Below, piece by piece: positions 34,973 through 46,600 of a stretch of DNA of 64,000 bases. Origin of the DNA: Aegilops tauschii subsp. strangulata (taxonomy: Eukaryota; Streptophyta; Magnoliopsida; Poales; Poaceae); the NCBI RefSeq assembly GCF_002575655.3, contig NC_053040.3:224826628-224890627 (forward strand), given 5' to 3'. The position numbers and the translations under genes are program-made. Position 1 is the first letter of the stretch. Each line of letters begins with the position of its first letter. The notes beneath the pieces are model-generated. The model was not told the DNA's origin and made no database searches. It was given only the letters and a program-made list of their open reading frames with translations.

Positions 34973-35758
34973 TCAACGGCGACGACGGCCGGATGCCGCG
35001 GCTCTGCTCCGAGCGCGGCGAGAGCTCGGGGGCACATAACTGTCGTCGCTCGTCTCCGGAGTCTCGTAGAGCTCAGGAGAGCTACTGGACTCCCAAAGGC
35101 TGCTGCTGGAGTGGCCGCGAGCGGAGCGCACATCAGCCTGACGCTCCTCTCCGGAGCAGCACTCCAGGTGGCGGCCCTCCGCATCAAAGACCTTGAAGAA
35201 GAGCGTGGAGGCGCCGTCGTACTCGAAGTGGATCGCGAGGGCGCCCCTCGCACGGTAGACCCGTGCGACCTCGCCCCAGCCGCGAGTCATGAAGATCTTG
35301 CCGGTGGGGATCACTTCAATCTCTGCTCCGGTTGCCGGAGTGTCGTTGTCGGCGTGCTGCAACCAGAGCTCGAGAGCCCCCCTCGGCGGCATCACGTCGG
35401 AGAAGAACCGCGGGAAGCGGATCCAAGAGCTTGGAGGCATCGGCGCCCACAGCACAAGCTCGCGCGAGGAGTCCGCAGCGTGGATTCCAAGGGCGACAGC
35501 GCGTGTCGCCATAGCGCGGCGACCATGGGCGCGGCGCGGGTGACGCCGCTCGTCGCTTCATCCTCCTGAGCCCTCGGCTCGGGCATACAAGGGTAGCGGA
35601 TACCCCAGAGGAGGCCGCTCGCACCAAGGCCTCGTCACTACCTGCATCACCGCTTCATCACGGCGGTGGATCGACCTCTTCTTCGACGGAACCGGCCCCG
35701 GGTCATCGCGCGGGGCCTTTCCCTTCTCTTCAGCGGGAAACCTTCTGATAGGTGGCAT
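34973..35758 (-). pseudogene. Opposite-strand gene of D: B3-like domain
   Basis: The ATG at 35,758 gives MPPIRRFPAEEKGKAPRDD, matching the start of the gene in C. The frame shifts between about 35,700 and 35,512. From 35,512 a single open frame of 179 codons carries the domain: WIRFPRFFSDVMPP, LELWLQHADNDTPATGAEIE, FMTRGWGEVARVYRARG, ALAIHFEYDGASTLFFKVFD. This follows B3 strand order, with the G-W turn and the closing F-x-V-F strand. A Ser-rich, then Arg-rich tail ends at 34,973. D and C agree at the hydrophobic core and GW positions while differing elsewhere, which argues for a real domain. Likely role, by inference, is DNA binding. Profile and structure searches were not possible. Confidence 0.6.
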
Positions 35759-35832
35759 TGTCGCTAGTAGTGGAGCGAAGAAGAAGCAAGCAAGCAAGGA
35801 AGATATGGGCGACGGGGGCTTCGCCCCCTCCC

Positions 35833-35841
35833 CATTTATAG
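35833..35841 (-). promoter_or_regulatory. TATA box of the opposite-strand gene in D
   Basis: Minus strand GCTATAAATGGGGAGGGGG about 75 bp before the ATG at 35,758; same as in C. Confidence 0.55.
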
Positions 35842-36082
35842 CAAAAGAAGGCCAACCGGCGCCTCCCACGATCGCAGGTAATGATGGTTTTCCTTGCATG
35901 TCGCAGGGACTTGTCAAGTCGAGCAGTTGCCGAGGCAGCGTGGGGAAGCGGAGACGCCCACGTCCAATCAACCACCACGCGTCAACCGAGGCCGCAGGCT
36001 TTGGGGGCCCGCGGCGCTCCGTACTTGACCCTTGGCTTCGCCGCGAAGCCAAGCCCGAGCGCACCTTGGGCCCGGGGGCTGC

Positions 36083-38509
36083 TGTCGGCGTTCAGGGAAC
36101 GAGGGTCCCCAGACTTGCTTGCCTGTGGCCCACGGCGTGGCTAAGTCAGCGGGCCGTACGGCCCATCTTCATCAACAAGGCATCCAAGACCCTCACGAGG
36201 GGCCAAGCCTCGCGAGGCGAACGACGCAGGACCTCCTCAGGAGCGGCCCCTTGATACGTCTCCAACGTATCTATAATTTATGAAGTATTCATGCTATTAT
36301 ATTATCCATCTTAGATGTTTTATATGCATTTATATGCTATTTTATATGATTTTTGGGACTAACCTATTAACCTAGAGCCCAGTGCCAGTTTCTGTTTTCT
36401 CCTTGTTTTTGAGTTTTGCAGAAAAGGAATACCAAACGGAGTCCAATTGACGAGCCAATTTTTGATGATTTTTATGGACCAAAAGAAGACCTCGGAGTAA
36501 AAGAGTTGGGCAGGAGAGTCCCGGGGTGCCCACGAGGGTGGGGGCGCGCCCACCCCCCCCCCCCCCCCCAGGCGCGTGGGCCTGCCTCGTGGACGTGAGA
36601 CCGACGCCAAAAATTCCTATAAATACATAAAACCTCGGAAAATTAACCTAGATCGGAAGTTCCGCCGGCGCAAGCCTCTGTAGCCATAAGAAATCAATCT
36701 AGGCCCTCTCCGGCACCCTGCCGGAGGGGGCCATCATCACCGGTGGCCATGGAGGAGTATCCCGGAGGGGCCATCATCATCATGAAGGCCAAGGACCAGA
36801 GGGTGGAGGCCACGGAGGAGGAAGCACAAGGGGGAGAACCTCTCCTCCTCTCTCTTGGTGGCACCGGAGTGCCATCGGGAGGGGAATCATCACCGCGGTG
36901 ATCGTCTTCATCAACATCACCATCATCATCACCATCCTCATCTCTTTTACGCGGTCCACTCTCCCGCACCCCGCTGTAGTCCCTACTTGAACATGGTGCT
37001 TTATGACACATATTATGATCCAATGATGTGTTGCCATCCTATGATGTTTTGAGTAGATATCTTTTGTCTCTGGGTTGATTGATGATCTAGATTGGTATGA
37101 GTTGTATGTTTTATTTCGGTGCTGTCCTATGGTGCGCTCCGTGTCGCGCAAGCGTGAGGGATTCCCGCTGTAGGGTGTTGCAATACGTTCATGATTCGCT
37201 TATAGTGGGTTGGTGAGTGACTGAAACACAAACCCAAGTAAGAGGGATTGTTGCGTATGGGAATAAAGAGGACTTGATGCTTTAATGCTATGGGTGGGTT
37301 TTACCTTAATGATCTTTAGTAGTTAAGGATGCTTGCTAGAGTTCCAATCATAAGTGCATATGATCCAAGTAGAGAAAATATGTTAGCTTATGCCTGTCCC
37401 TCATATGAAACTGCAATAGTGATCACCGGTCTTGTTAACAATTGCCTAGGACAATTCCGCACACCGATCCACCATTATTCCACACTCGCTATTTATAATA
37501 TTTAGTAATATATTCTAACTTTATGATAACAGCACCTACTTTTATATTTTAGCTCTCTGATATCATACAAAGTTATCCTCTTCATACCCACAATGTAGTT
37601 TTATTTCTCGTTTCTAGTTGGAAGCAAACGTACGGTGTACGTAGGGTCGTATCAGTGGCAGATAGGGCTTGAGAGAATATTGATCTTACCTTTAGCTCCT
37701 TGTGGGTTCGACACTCCATACTTATCACTTCCACCTTTGGAAATTGCTACGATGATTCCCTGCACTTGGGGATTATCACCCCTCTAGGCGGGCTCACGAG
37801 GAGTGGAGATATCAAGGCGGGGCAGACCTCACGAGGCTCTTGTGACGTGAGCCATGACGATCGGCACCAGGCGGGCGCCAGCGCGCGCAGCGTCCTTGTT
37901 TCCTCTTTGGTGCTAAGGAGGCAAGCGCAGGCGAGGAGTACCAAGGCATCAGGCAAAGGTTGCCATATCGGTGCAACAAGACCAAGACCAGAAGGACGGC
38001 AGGACGAAGGTCATCGTGGAGCCCAAGACGGCGTCACCACCAGAGCCTTTCACAGGCGAAGACCACTTTTGTCAGGATAGCTTGTACTAGCTGTCCCCCT
38101 CCAAATTTGCCCGCCGCTGTTGGCTCCCTTCCCGCTCAATATTTGGGGAGAGGACCAGGGCCTATATAAGTAGAACTAGCCATCACAGTAGGGACAGCTC
38201 AGTTTTGATCTGATCTGACCAAAAGCCTACCCTAGCCACAAGAACACGTCAACCCCGGGAGGCTGTTCTTCCCCTTGTACTGTTCATCATTAGCCCAAGA
38301 GGCAATCCACCACCACCACACTGGAGTAGGGTATTACACCACAACGGTGGCCCGAACCAGTATAAATCTCGTGTCTTTCTGTGTTGCGAGTTCGTCGGGT
38401 TCGTCCGCGAGATCTTAGCGAGCTAGGGCGTGGATCGGTAGGAGGAAAAGACTTCGCGCGCACCCCAGAGTTCGAACCTTAAGGGTTTGCCGGAACCCCA
38501 CATCCGACA
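36083..38509 (+). repeat. 3' LTR of element D, split by a solo LTR
   Basis: Outer parts 36,083-36,251 and 37,779-38,509; about 895 bp when joined over the CCCCT duplication. Starts TGTCGGCGTTCAGGG and ends CCCACATCCGACA. Purine/C-rich GGGCCCGGGGGCTGC precedes it as the PPT position. Confidence 0.9.
36252..37778 (+). mobile_element. WHAM-like solo LTR
   Basis: Starts TGATACGTCTCCAACGTATC and ends CACTTGGGGATTATCA, flanked by CCCCT at 36,247-36,251 and 37,779-37,783. 1527 bp with no internal domain, so it is a solo LTR left by recombination. Contains a C homopolymer of about 19 near 36,555 and a CAT/ATC microsatellite at about 36,908-36,945. Open frames inside are not genes. Name from memory. 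Confidence 0.9.
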
Positions 38510-38514
38510 GAAAA

Positions 38515-38725
38515 GCCGCGTCCGGCACCTAGTCTAGTCTTCATGTCTTCTCACCAGCGCGGAGCTAAGTGCTGCCACTAGGACGTGGGAGGGAGCCCCC
38601 AAGGCCCGAGGGCGGTACTCCTGAGACTCCGGGGCGTGTATAGCCCCACTCATTATTACGTGAGAGTGTCACAAGCGGAGACCTTCACGGGCACTGGGCC
38701 TTCTTCACAGGCGCTGGGCCTTTCT
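38515..38725. other. Interior of C after integrase
   Basis: Short non-coding stretch between the integrase stop and the D insertion point. It continues at 29,969 leftward. Confidence 0.6.
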
Positions 38726-39210
38726 TCATGGGTAGAACTTCCGGAGGTGCTGGATGTTCCAGGCATTCTGGATGGGTACGCCGTCCTGTGTCTCCAGGCG
38801 CGTGGCGCCAGGCCTGTAGACATGGACGACCTTGAACGGGCCCTCCCACATGGGTGAGAGCTTATGCAACCCTTCCCTGGAGAGCACCCGCCTCAGGACG
38901 AGGTTACCCACCTCGAGCCTCCTGGAGTGGACGCTGCGACAGTGGTACCGCCGCAGCGCCTACTGGTATCTTGCCGCCCGTAGTGCAGCTTCGCGGCGGT
39001 GTTCCTCCCCCAGCACGAGGTCCATCCCCTGCGTGGCGTCCTGCTGCGTCTCATCAAACGCCAGGACCCGTGCGGAGCGATGCTTGACCTCGTGAGGGAG
39101 GACCGCTTCTGCTCTGTAGACGAGGAAGAACGGGGTCTCGCCCGTTGGCTTGGTGGAGGTGGTGCGGATGGACCACAACACGGACTGCAGCTCGTCGTGC
39201 CAGCCCCTGC
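38726..39210 (-). pseudogene. Integrase C-terminal part of element C
   Basis: Continues integrase from the E insertion point: GWHDELQSVLWSIRTTS, then PFFLVYRAEAVLP and the end VGNLVLRRVLSREGLHKLSP, WEGPFKVV, closing HLRKFYP before a stop at 38,726. A TAG at 38,962-38,960 interrupts the linker in the same frame. The right half is at 49,257 onward, and the frame is kept across the CCTGC duplication. Confidence 0.8.
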
Positions 39211-39682
39211 TGTCGATGTCAAAACCGGCGGATCTCGGGTACGAGGTCCCGAACTGTGCGTCTAAGGCGGATGGTAACAGGAGGCGGGGGACACGATGTT
39301 TACCCAGGTTCGGGCCCTCTCGATGGAGGTAATACCCTACTTCCTGCTTTTGATTGATATTGATGATATGAGTATTACAAGAGTTGATCTACCACAAGAT
39401 CGTAGAGGCTAAACCCTAGAAGCTAGCCTATGGTACGATTGTTGTTGTCCTACGGACTAAGCCCTCCGGTTTATATAGACACCGGAGGGGGCTAGGATTA
39501 CACAGAGTCGGTTACAAGGGAGGAGATCTACATATCCGTATTGCCAAGCTTGCCTTCCATGCCAAGGAGAGTCCCATCCGGACACGGGACGAAGTATTCA
39601 ATCTTGTATCTTCATAGTCCAACAGTCCAGATAAAGTATATAGTCCGGCCGTCCGAGGACCCCCTAATCCAGGACTCCCTCA
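39211..39682 (-). repeat. 3' LTR of element E
   Basis: 472 bp. TATA text TTATATAGAC at 39,471-39,480 is flanked by perfect 9-bp arms CCCTCCGGT and ACCGGAGGG. Confidence 0.9.
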
Positions 39683-40007
39683 GTAGCCCCTGAACCAGGC
39701 TTCAATGACGATGAGTCCGGCGCACACATTGTCTTCGGCATTGCAGGGCGGGTTCTTCTCCAAATTCTGAGTACCTGTTGAGTAGTGTCCGGCTTCCCAT
39801 AAATGTTGCACTCCTTGGCTTCCGTGCCTAATAATGGCTATCTTCCACGTGTCGAGCCAATGCGAGAAGCCAGGGCATTTTTACATTTGCCACCCTTGCC
39901 ATGTGAGTAAACCGTGTATTAAAGAGACGGAGATTCTTAGATCCAGATCACACCATCCTCCCACAGCGAGTATCCATTGGAGCGCGCCTGGCAAAATCCA
40001 TTCCAAC

Positions 40008-42795
40008 ATGGCCGGCCATCGCAGCTCCTCCTCTCGCTCCCGTAGCCCTAAGCCCGGCGATTGGAAGAGGTGTTCCGTCCCTCACAGCCAATTAGTAGAG
40101 TTACAGACCGAGGGATTTCTCCCTCCAGCGTATATGGTTCCTGTTCGAGCAGGGCTCGCCACCTATAATGGCGGGGAGCAAGCGGAGAGCTCCCCCAATC
40201 CATCCAAGGGGGAGCAGGTATGCCTTGTCCCTTATTTACTAAGGGGGCTTGGATTCCCAATTCATCCGTTCCTCCGCGGGCTCCTGGAGTTCTGCGGCCT
40301 CCAGTTGCATAACTTTACCCCCGCTTCCATCCTACACATCGCTGGCTACGTCGCCCTTTGCGAGCTGTTTCTGGGTTGCGAAGCTCATTTTGAGCTATGG
40401 CGGAGGCTATTCTGCCTCGTGCCCTGTACACAGAAGGGGTCACTATATCAAGTGGGCGGAGCCGAAATATGGCGCATCGCCGGTACCGGATACCTGTCCG
40501 GTACACCGAAGAAGACGTCCGAAGACTGGCCTTCGGAGTGGTTTTATATGGAGGACGTTCCCCTCCCAGATCCTATTTGGATGGGCCTTCTTGAGTTCGA
40601 CAATGCCCCTTTGAATAAACGCCGCAGCTGGCGCCCTCGGAGCCCCCAGGAGGAAGATAACGGGGAAGCCCTTTACCTGATGGGCCGGATAGATATGCTG
40701 GCCAAATCAGGATTGACAATATCCAAGGTTATGTCCATATGTATAATGCGGGGGTTGCAGCCACTTCAATATCGGGGACAACCCATGTGGCACTTCAATG
40801 GGGAAAATGACGCCACCCGCTGCGGTCGTAAAGGTCCGGACTCAATCGCTGCCCTAGCTAAGATACTATCCGATTTGTATAAAGGAGAAGAAGAGGAGTT
40901 CGCCCGTATCAAGCCGCGGGATGGATTCTCCATGTACAACCCCCCAAGCTGGGTGAGCTGCTACTTTCTACTCCAATCCTTTCCACATTCTTTTTCATAG
41001 GTATTTACCTTGTTATTTCATAACAGGAACTGCGAAAAGCCGTGAGGGAGGTCCACAGCCCGTCTCCACAACCAGAGGACCCTAACCGGGCCCTTGACGC
41101 CGGACTCGAAGAAGATCCGGACACATTTGTGGAGCTCATCGACAGAACGTTCTATCGGTTGAGCTGTGACGGTACCTTGGTGGCTATCATAGCCGATTAT
41201 CCTGGACTGCTCCCCGCATCGCATGTAAGTAAAACCGAAGCCCTAACTTCCAAGAAGGATCCCTTTTTCTGCACTTCACTCACCGCACACATATGGTGTT
41301 TTACAGGGAAGGCCCTTGGGACGCCATGACGAACCCGCAGTGACTCGCCAACAAGGGGCACCGAAGCCGGGTAGGCTTAAAAGGAAGGCGGTCAGGACTG
41401 GACGCCGTCGCAAAGGTACGAAAGAGAACCCCGCTCCGTGGTGGTCGTCTTCTTTAAAATATAAAAACGCCCATGTTTCCTGGTAGGAAAAACGCTCGCC
41501 GGACTATATCCGGAGAGGTTGCCGATCACGCCTCCACCAGTCGGGCTCCAGGGCCGGACATAGAGGCGGAAGCTAACATGGGGCGAACGCCAGATGTTCC
41601 TCCTACAGAGGATGTGGATAGGCTATCCGCTACAAATTCCGAAGTGGAGAGCGCTATGAATCACAGGCATCGCCGGGCTGTACTCCGTGATGCTTGTTTC
41701 TCCCAAGAGGCGTTCGATGCCTTCAACTCAGGAGACGCGTACATCCGAGCTGCTCAAAATGGTCTTGCCAGAGCCACGGACCAGTATGTAAAGGATATAC
41801 GGGTAAGAAAATCTGATAATTATATATATCAGTAGCCCCTGAGACTTGAAATAGTTGACACAACTGATTTAAGGATCATTATTTGTGCAGGTTCTTACAG
41901 AGAAGAATACCCAATTGTCTCAAGAGCTGGAAGAGTGCAAAGCCCAGCTATGGGCCACAGTTTCCGCGCTGAAGGAGTCCGAGAAGGCCCCCTCTGGTAA
42001 CACTTGTCTCTATTGCAAAGAATGACAGGTACCAGATAGTATGCGGCATGCATGCAAATCTAACAATAGATTTTGCAGATGACTCCGGAGTGAATCCGGA
42101 GGTCGTGATAGGGAATGAGCCGCATGCCCAACGATAGCTAAAGGCTGGTGAGCGCGTGCTTAAAAAGGTTAGGCAGGAGAAAAACAATCTCCAAGATGCC
42201 AATATCCAGCTGGGCGTGGAACTGAAAGATGTTCGGGCCCAGCTTGCTGACTCCGTAAAGGAGAATAAGAGGCTTCGACGCGGCATTTTTAGTAAGTGCT
42301 TGAACGAACTTTTTATAGAGTTCGGCGAAGAAACCGGCTAACATAGTTATATCTGTAGGTATGCTGACGGGTCGTCCCGCGGAGGAAATGCCCGGGTCTG
42401 CAGGTGATCTTTTGCCAGAGCTCTCACAACTGCACGAACAAGTTCGGCAGGTGATGCAGGGCATTGCCCAAGCCTTGTGGCCATCCGCCTCCCTGCCAGG
42501 AGGCATGGGGGAGCTCGTAGAGAAGCTCAAGGGAGCGCGACAGTGCTTCCGATTATGGAAGATATCAGCCTGCCGACAAGGTGCAAGGGAAGCCTGGGCC
42601 ATGGTGAAGACACGATATACCAAGGTTGACCCAAACCACATGGCCGAGGTCGGACCTGTGGGGCCCGATGGGAAAGAGATCCCCGTCAGTTTCGTGTATG
42701 ACCAAGTAGAATTAGCCACAAAGTATTCCCAACAAGATTGTAGGCTAGACAGCCTGTTGGATGGTATAGAAGAAGAATTTAGTCAGTCTAAGTGA
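40008..42795 (+). pseudogene. Opposite-strand gene of E: putative gypsy-type transposon domain
   Basis: The start chosen is ATG 40,008 (MAGHRSSSSRSRSPKPGDW); the frame is open upstream to 39,834, but this ATG matches the short Ser/Arg leader of the relative in A. Exon 1 (to 40,952) has LVPYLLRGLGFPIHPFLRGL and a W-rich second half, as in the PF04195-type family. Further exons at about 41,028-41,224, 41,308-41,414, 41,489-41,802, 41,891-41,997, 42,080-42,291 and 42,360-42,795 encode acidic and coiled-coil segments; GT/AG sites are good at most junctions. One TAG at 42,135-42,137 interrupts the fifth or sixth exon. The C-terminal exon resembles that of A. It runs against pol, before the 3' LTR. 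Function unknown. Confidence 0.7.
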
Positions 42796-43600
42796 CTGTG
42801 TACTTCAAGTGACATGTATTGTCCCTAGCCGGATTGTAAATCATTTGTCATGGCGGACCTTTTCGCTTCAACCTCTGGACCCAACAGTCCGGAGTGTATC
42901 CGAATACCCGCTCAGTTATGTAAAAACCGGGGTATGCATGGAAACCAGGCGTAGGGGTCATAAGTGCTTGAACAGACAAGTACCCAACTAGCAATGTCAT
43001 ATTACATGGATAGTAAGAAACATCTTCCAGGGAGAATAGTTCCGTTAAGGGTTACTTTCCTTGGGTACGCATGCCCTAATGTGCATGTCCGAACTGCGAA
43101 AAGAGACGCAGGCTATGAACATCTGGGGGCAATGTATTAAAATAAATAAAAGTCATCTTTTGTTCACCGACCGAGTATTCCCTTAAGAATGCTAGCTTTC
43201 TACTTCACCCAGTCTGAGGTACACATCCGGCTGACCCGGCAGTAACAATCGCAGAGGTGCTCCCCTTATGCCCTAGCCTAATTAACAGGAACGTAGGGCA
43301 TAAACAGAGGAGCTCGGCAACCCAGCTTGGCCAAAACTTAAGTCATATTGATGCATATAATGGCGTAAAAAGGTACATGTGGAAGAATAACACATGTGTG
43401 GGGCATAGAGCCAGGAGAATAGTTATATTAAGCTTCTGTATAAGAAGCCCCCAGGTATAATGAGCGCGGTTAGCGCGTCAAGATTGTGTAGTCAAGACAC
43501 AATTTAGCCTTTTAAGGCCTTGAAGAAAAAGGAAAAAAGAAAGAGAGATAAAAGACAGATAACGTATATGTAAAAAATTGACAGAGGTAAGGAGACGAAC
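42796..43600. other. Non-coding interior of E
   Basis: Lies between the ends of the two convergent genes. No further domain seen. Confidence 0.6.
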
Positions 43601-43609
43601 ATAGAGTCC

Positions 43610-46600
43610 GGCACTAGGCGTAGAACCTTCGGAGTATGGCTGCGTTCCATGGCTTTGGCTCGAGTCGATTGTCCGATGCATCCCGCAGACGGTACGCTCC
43701 ACGGTCAGAACTTGGTCAATAATGAAGGGACCTTCCCATTTGGGTTTGAGCTTGTTCTTTTTCTTCTCCGGTAGGCGTAGAACGAGTTCGCCAACGTTAT
43801 AGGTTTTGGCCCGTACTCCCCTGCTTTGATACCTTCGAGCGTGTTGTTGATAGAATGCGGAACGGGCTTTTGCCACATCGCGCTCCTCCTCCAGGGCGTC
43901 CAAACTGTCCTTCCGATCAAGCTCGGTCTCTTTTTCTTCATACATGCGCACTCGAGGTGAGTCATGAATTATGTCGCAGGGCAGTACCGCCTCTGCGCCG
44001 TACACCATAAAAACGGTGTGTATCCGGTAGTGCGATTCGAAGTGGTCCGCAGCCCCCATAGTACAGAGTCGAGCTCCTCTACCCAGTGCGTGTTTGATTC
44101 CTTTAAGGACCGCACTAATCTGGGTTTAATGCCGCTCATGATAAGACCATTAGCTTGCTCGACTTGATCGTTAGTTTGCGGGTGATATACAGAAGCATAA
44201 TCGAGCTTGATGCCCATGTTGCTGCACCAAAGTTTTACCTCGTCGGCTGTGAAGTTTGAGCTGTTATCGGTGATGATGCTGTGGGGGACGCCATAATGGT
44301 GTACAACCCCAGATATGAAGTCTATCACTGGTCCGGATTCAGCCGTTTTAACTGGTTTGGCTTATATCCATTTGGTGAATTTTTCCACCATGACCAATAG
44401 GTATTTTTTCTTATGGCCTCCCCCTTTGAGGGGTCCGACCATATCAAGCCCCCAGACCGCAAAGGGCCAAGTAATGGGGATTGTTTGGAGAGCGGTAGGC
44501 GGCATATGGCTTTGGTTTGCAAAAAGCTGGCAACCGATGCAACGTTGGACAAGGTCATGTGCGTCTGCTCGGGCCGTCGGCCAGTAGAACCCTGTACGGA
44601 AGGCCTTGCTTACAAGGGCCCGAGCTGCGGCGTGGTGACCACCGAGTCCAGCATGAATTTCTGCCAAAAGTTGTCGTCCTTCCCCTTCGGAGATGCACCT
44701 TTGAAGGACTCCGGTAGCGCTTTTCTTATAAAGCTCTCCCTCATGGACCTTGTAGGCTTTAGACCGCCGCACAATGCAACGTGCCTCGATTGGGTCCTCA
44801 GGTAGTTCCTGCCTAGTTATGTAGGCCAGGAAAGGTTCTGTCCACGGGGCGATGACAGCCATAATCACGTGGGCGGAGGGTGTTATTTCGGTGGCAGAGC
44901 CTCCGATTATGTTAGAGTGTTCGGTATCTTGTGTTGTGGCCGGGTCCGGACTATTGTTACCGGTCTCTCCTTCCCATACCACGGATGGCTTAAACAGCCT
45001 TTCCAAGAATATATTAGGTGGGACAGGGTCGCGCTTAGCGCCGATGCGGGCGAGGATATCCGCCGCCAGATTGTTTTCCCGGGCCACATGGTGGAATTCA
45101 AGCCCCTCGAACCGAGCTGACATTTTGAGGACAGCGTTGCGATAAGCTGCCATTTTTGGATCTTTGGCGTCGAAATCTCCATTTATTTGAGATATCGCGA
45201 GGTTCGAGTCCCCACGCACCTCCAGGTGTTGAATGCCCATGGAGACTGCCATCCGGAGACCATGTAACAGGGCCTCATATTCTGCTGCATTGTTGGAGTC
45301 TGTGTATAATATTTGGAGTACGTATTGGACTGTATCTCCGGTGGTGGATGTCAGGACAACGCCAGCCCCCAGACCGGCCAACATTTTAGAGCCGTCAAAG
45401 TGCATACTCCAATTGGAGTATGCGCCGTACTCTTTAGGGAGTTCGGCTTCTGTCCATTCGGCGACAAAATCAGCCAGTACTTGTGACTTAATGGCTCGCC
45501 GTGGTTTATATATTATGTCGAACGGGAGGAGCTCAATAGCCCATTTAGCAATCCGGCCCGTGGCGTCGCGGTTGTTTATTATGTCGTTGAGTGGTACTTC
45601 AGAGGCCACCGTGATTGAACATTCTTGAAAGTAATGTCGTAGCTTCCGGGATGCCATGAAGACTGCGTATGCTATCTTTTGATAATGTGGGTACCGTGAT
45701 TTGCATGGAGTGAGGACAGTGGATACATAGTATACCGGCTTTTGAAGCGGGAACTTATGTCCGTCCATCTCTCGTTCGACACCGAGCACTGCGCTTACAA
45801 CTTGGTGTGTTGCCGCTATATACAACAGCATTGGTTCACCGATGTTAGGTGCGGCCAAGATTGGTTTGTGGCCAAAACGGCCTTTATTTCTTCTAATCCG
45901 GTCGTGGCTGCGTCCGTCCACTCGAAGTGTTCAGTGCGTCGAAGAAGGCGATAAAGAGGCAGTGCCTTTTCTCCTAATCGGGAGATAAAGCGGCTTAAAG
46001 CAGCCACGCATCCAGTTAATTTCTGGATCTGCTTGAGGTCTGTTGGGATGGCCAACTGTGACAGAGCTCGGATTTTAGCCGGATTCGCTTCGATTCCTCT
46101 ATTGGATATGATGAAGCCTAAGAGCTTTCCGGCGGGCACGCCGAAGACGCATTTTTCTGGATTGAGCTTAATGTCGTATGTTCGGAGATTGTCGAACGTG
46201 AGCCTCAAGTCGTCTATTAAGGATTCGACGTGTCTGGTTTTAATGACCATGTCGTCTACGTATGCCTCCATTGTTTTGCCGATCTGTGTCTCCAAGCATG
46301 TCTGAATCATGCGTTGATAGGTTGCACCGGCGTTTTTGATCCCGAAAGGCATGGTGTTAAAACAGAAGGGGACGTATGGACTGATAAATGCCGTTGCGGC
46401 TTGATCGGACTCCGCCATCTTAATTTGATGGTATCTGTAATTTGATCGATGCGTCGAGGAAACACAGTGAGTCGTGTCCTGCGGTAGCGTAAATAATTTG
46501 ATCGATGCGAGGAGGGGAAGGGATCCTTTGGGCAAGCCTTGTTAAGGTCCTTGAAATCGACGCATAGGCGCCAGGATTTATCCTTCTTTGGTACCATCAC

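Larger units (their letters stand above)
29970..38509 (+). mobile_element. Gypsy element D (same family as C), pol-less
   Basis: LTRs at 29,970-30,540 and 36,083-38,509, the latter interrupted by a solo LTR. Target duplication GAAAA at 29,965-29,969 and 38,510-38,514. LTR ends and PBS match element C in type. The plus strand holds gag and protease (30,606-33,004) and an extra frame (to 33,622). RT, RNase H and integrase are absent. A B3-like gene lies on the minus strand (35,758-34,973). Without the solo LTR the element is about 7.0 kb. It sits inside element C between its integrase end and its opposite-strand gene. Confidence 0.9.

Noticed and set aside
36359..37151. Frames inside the WHAM-like solo LTR
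   Set aside because: LTR sequence; the His-rich plus frame comes from a CAT microsatellite.
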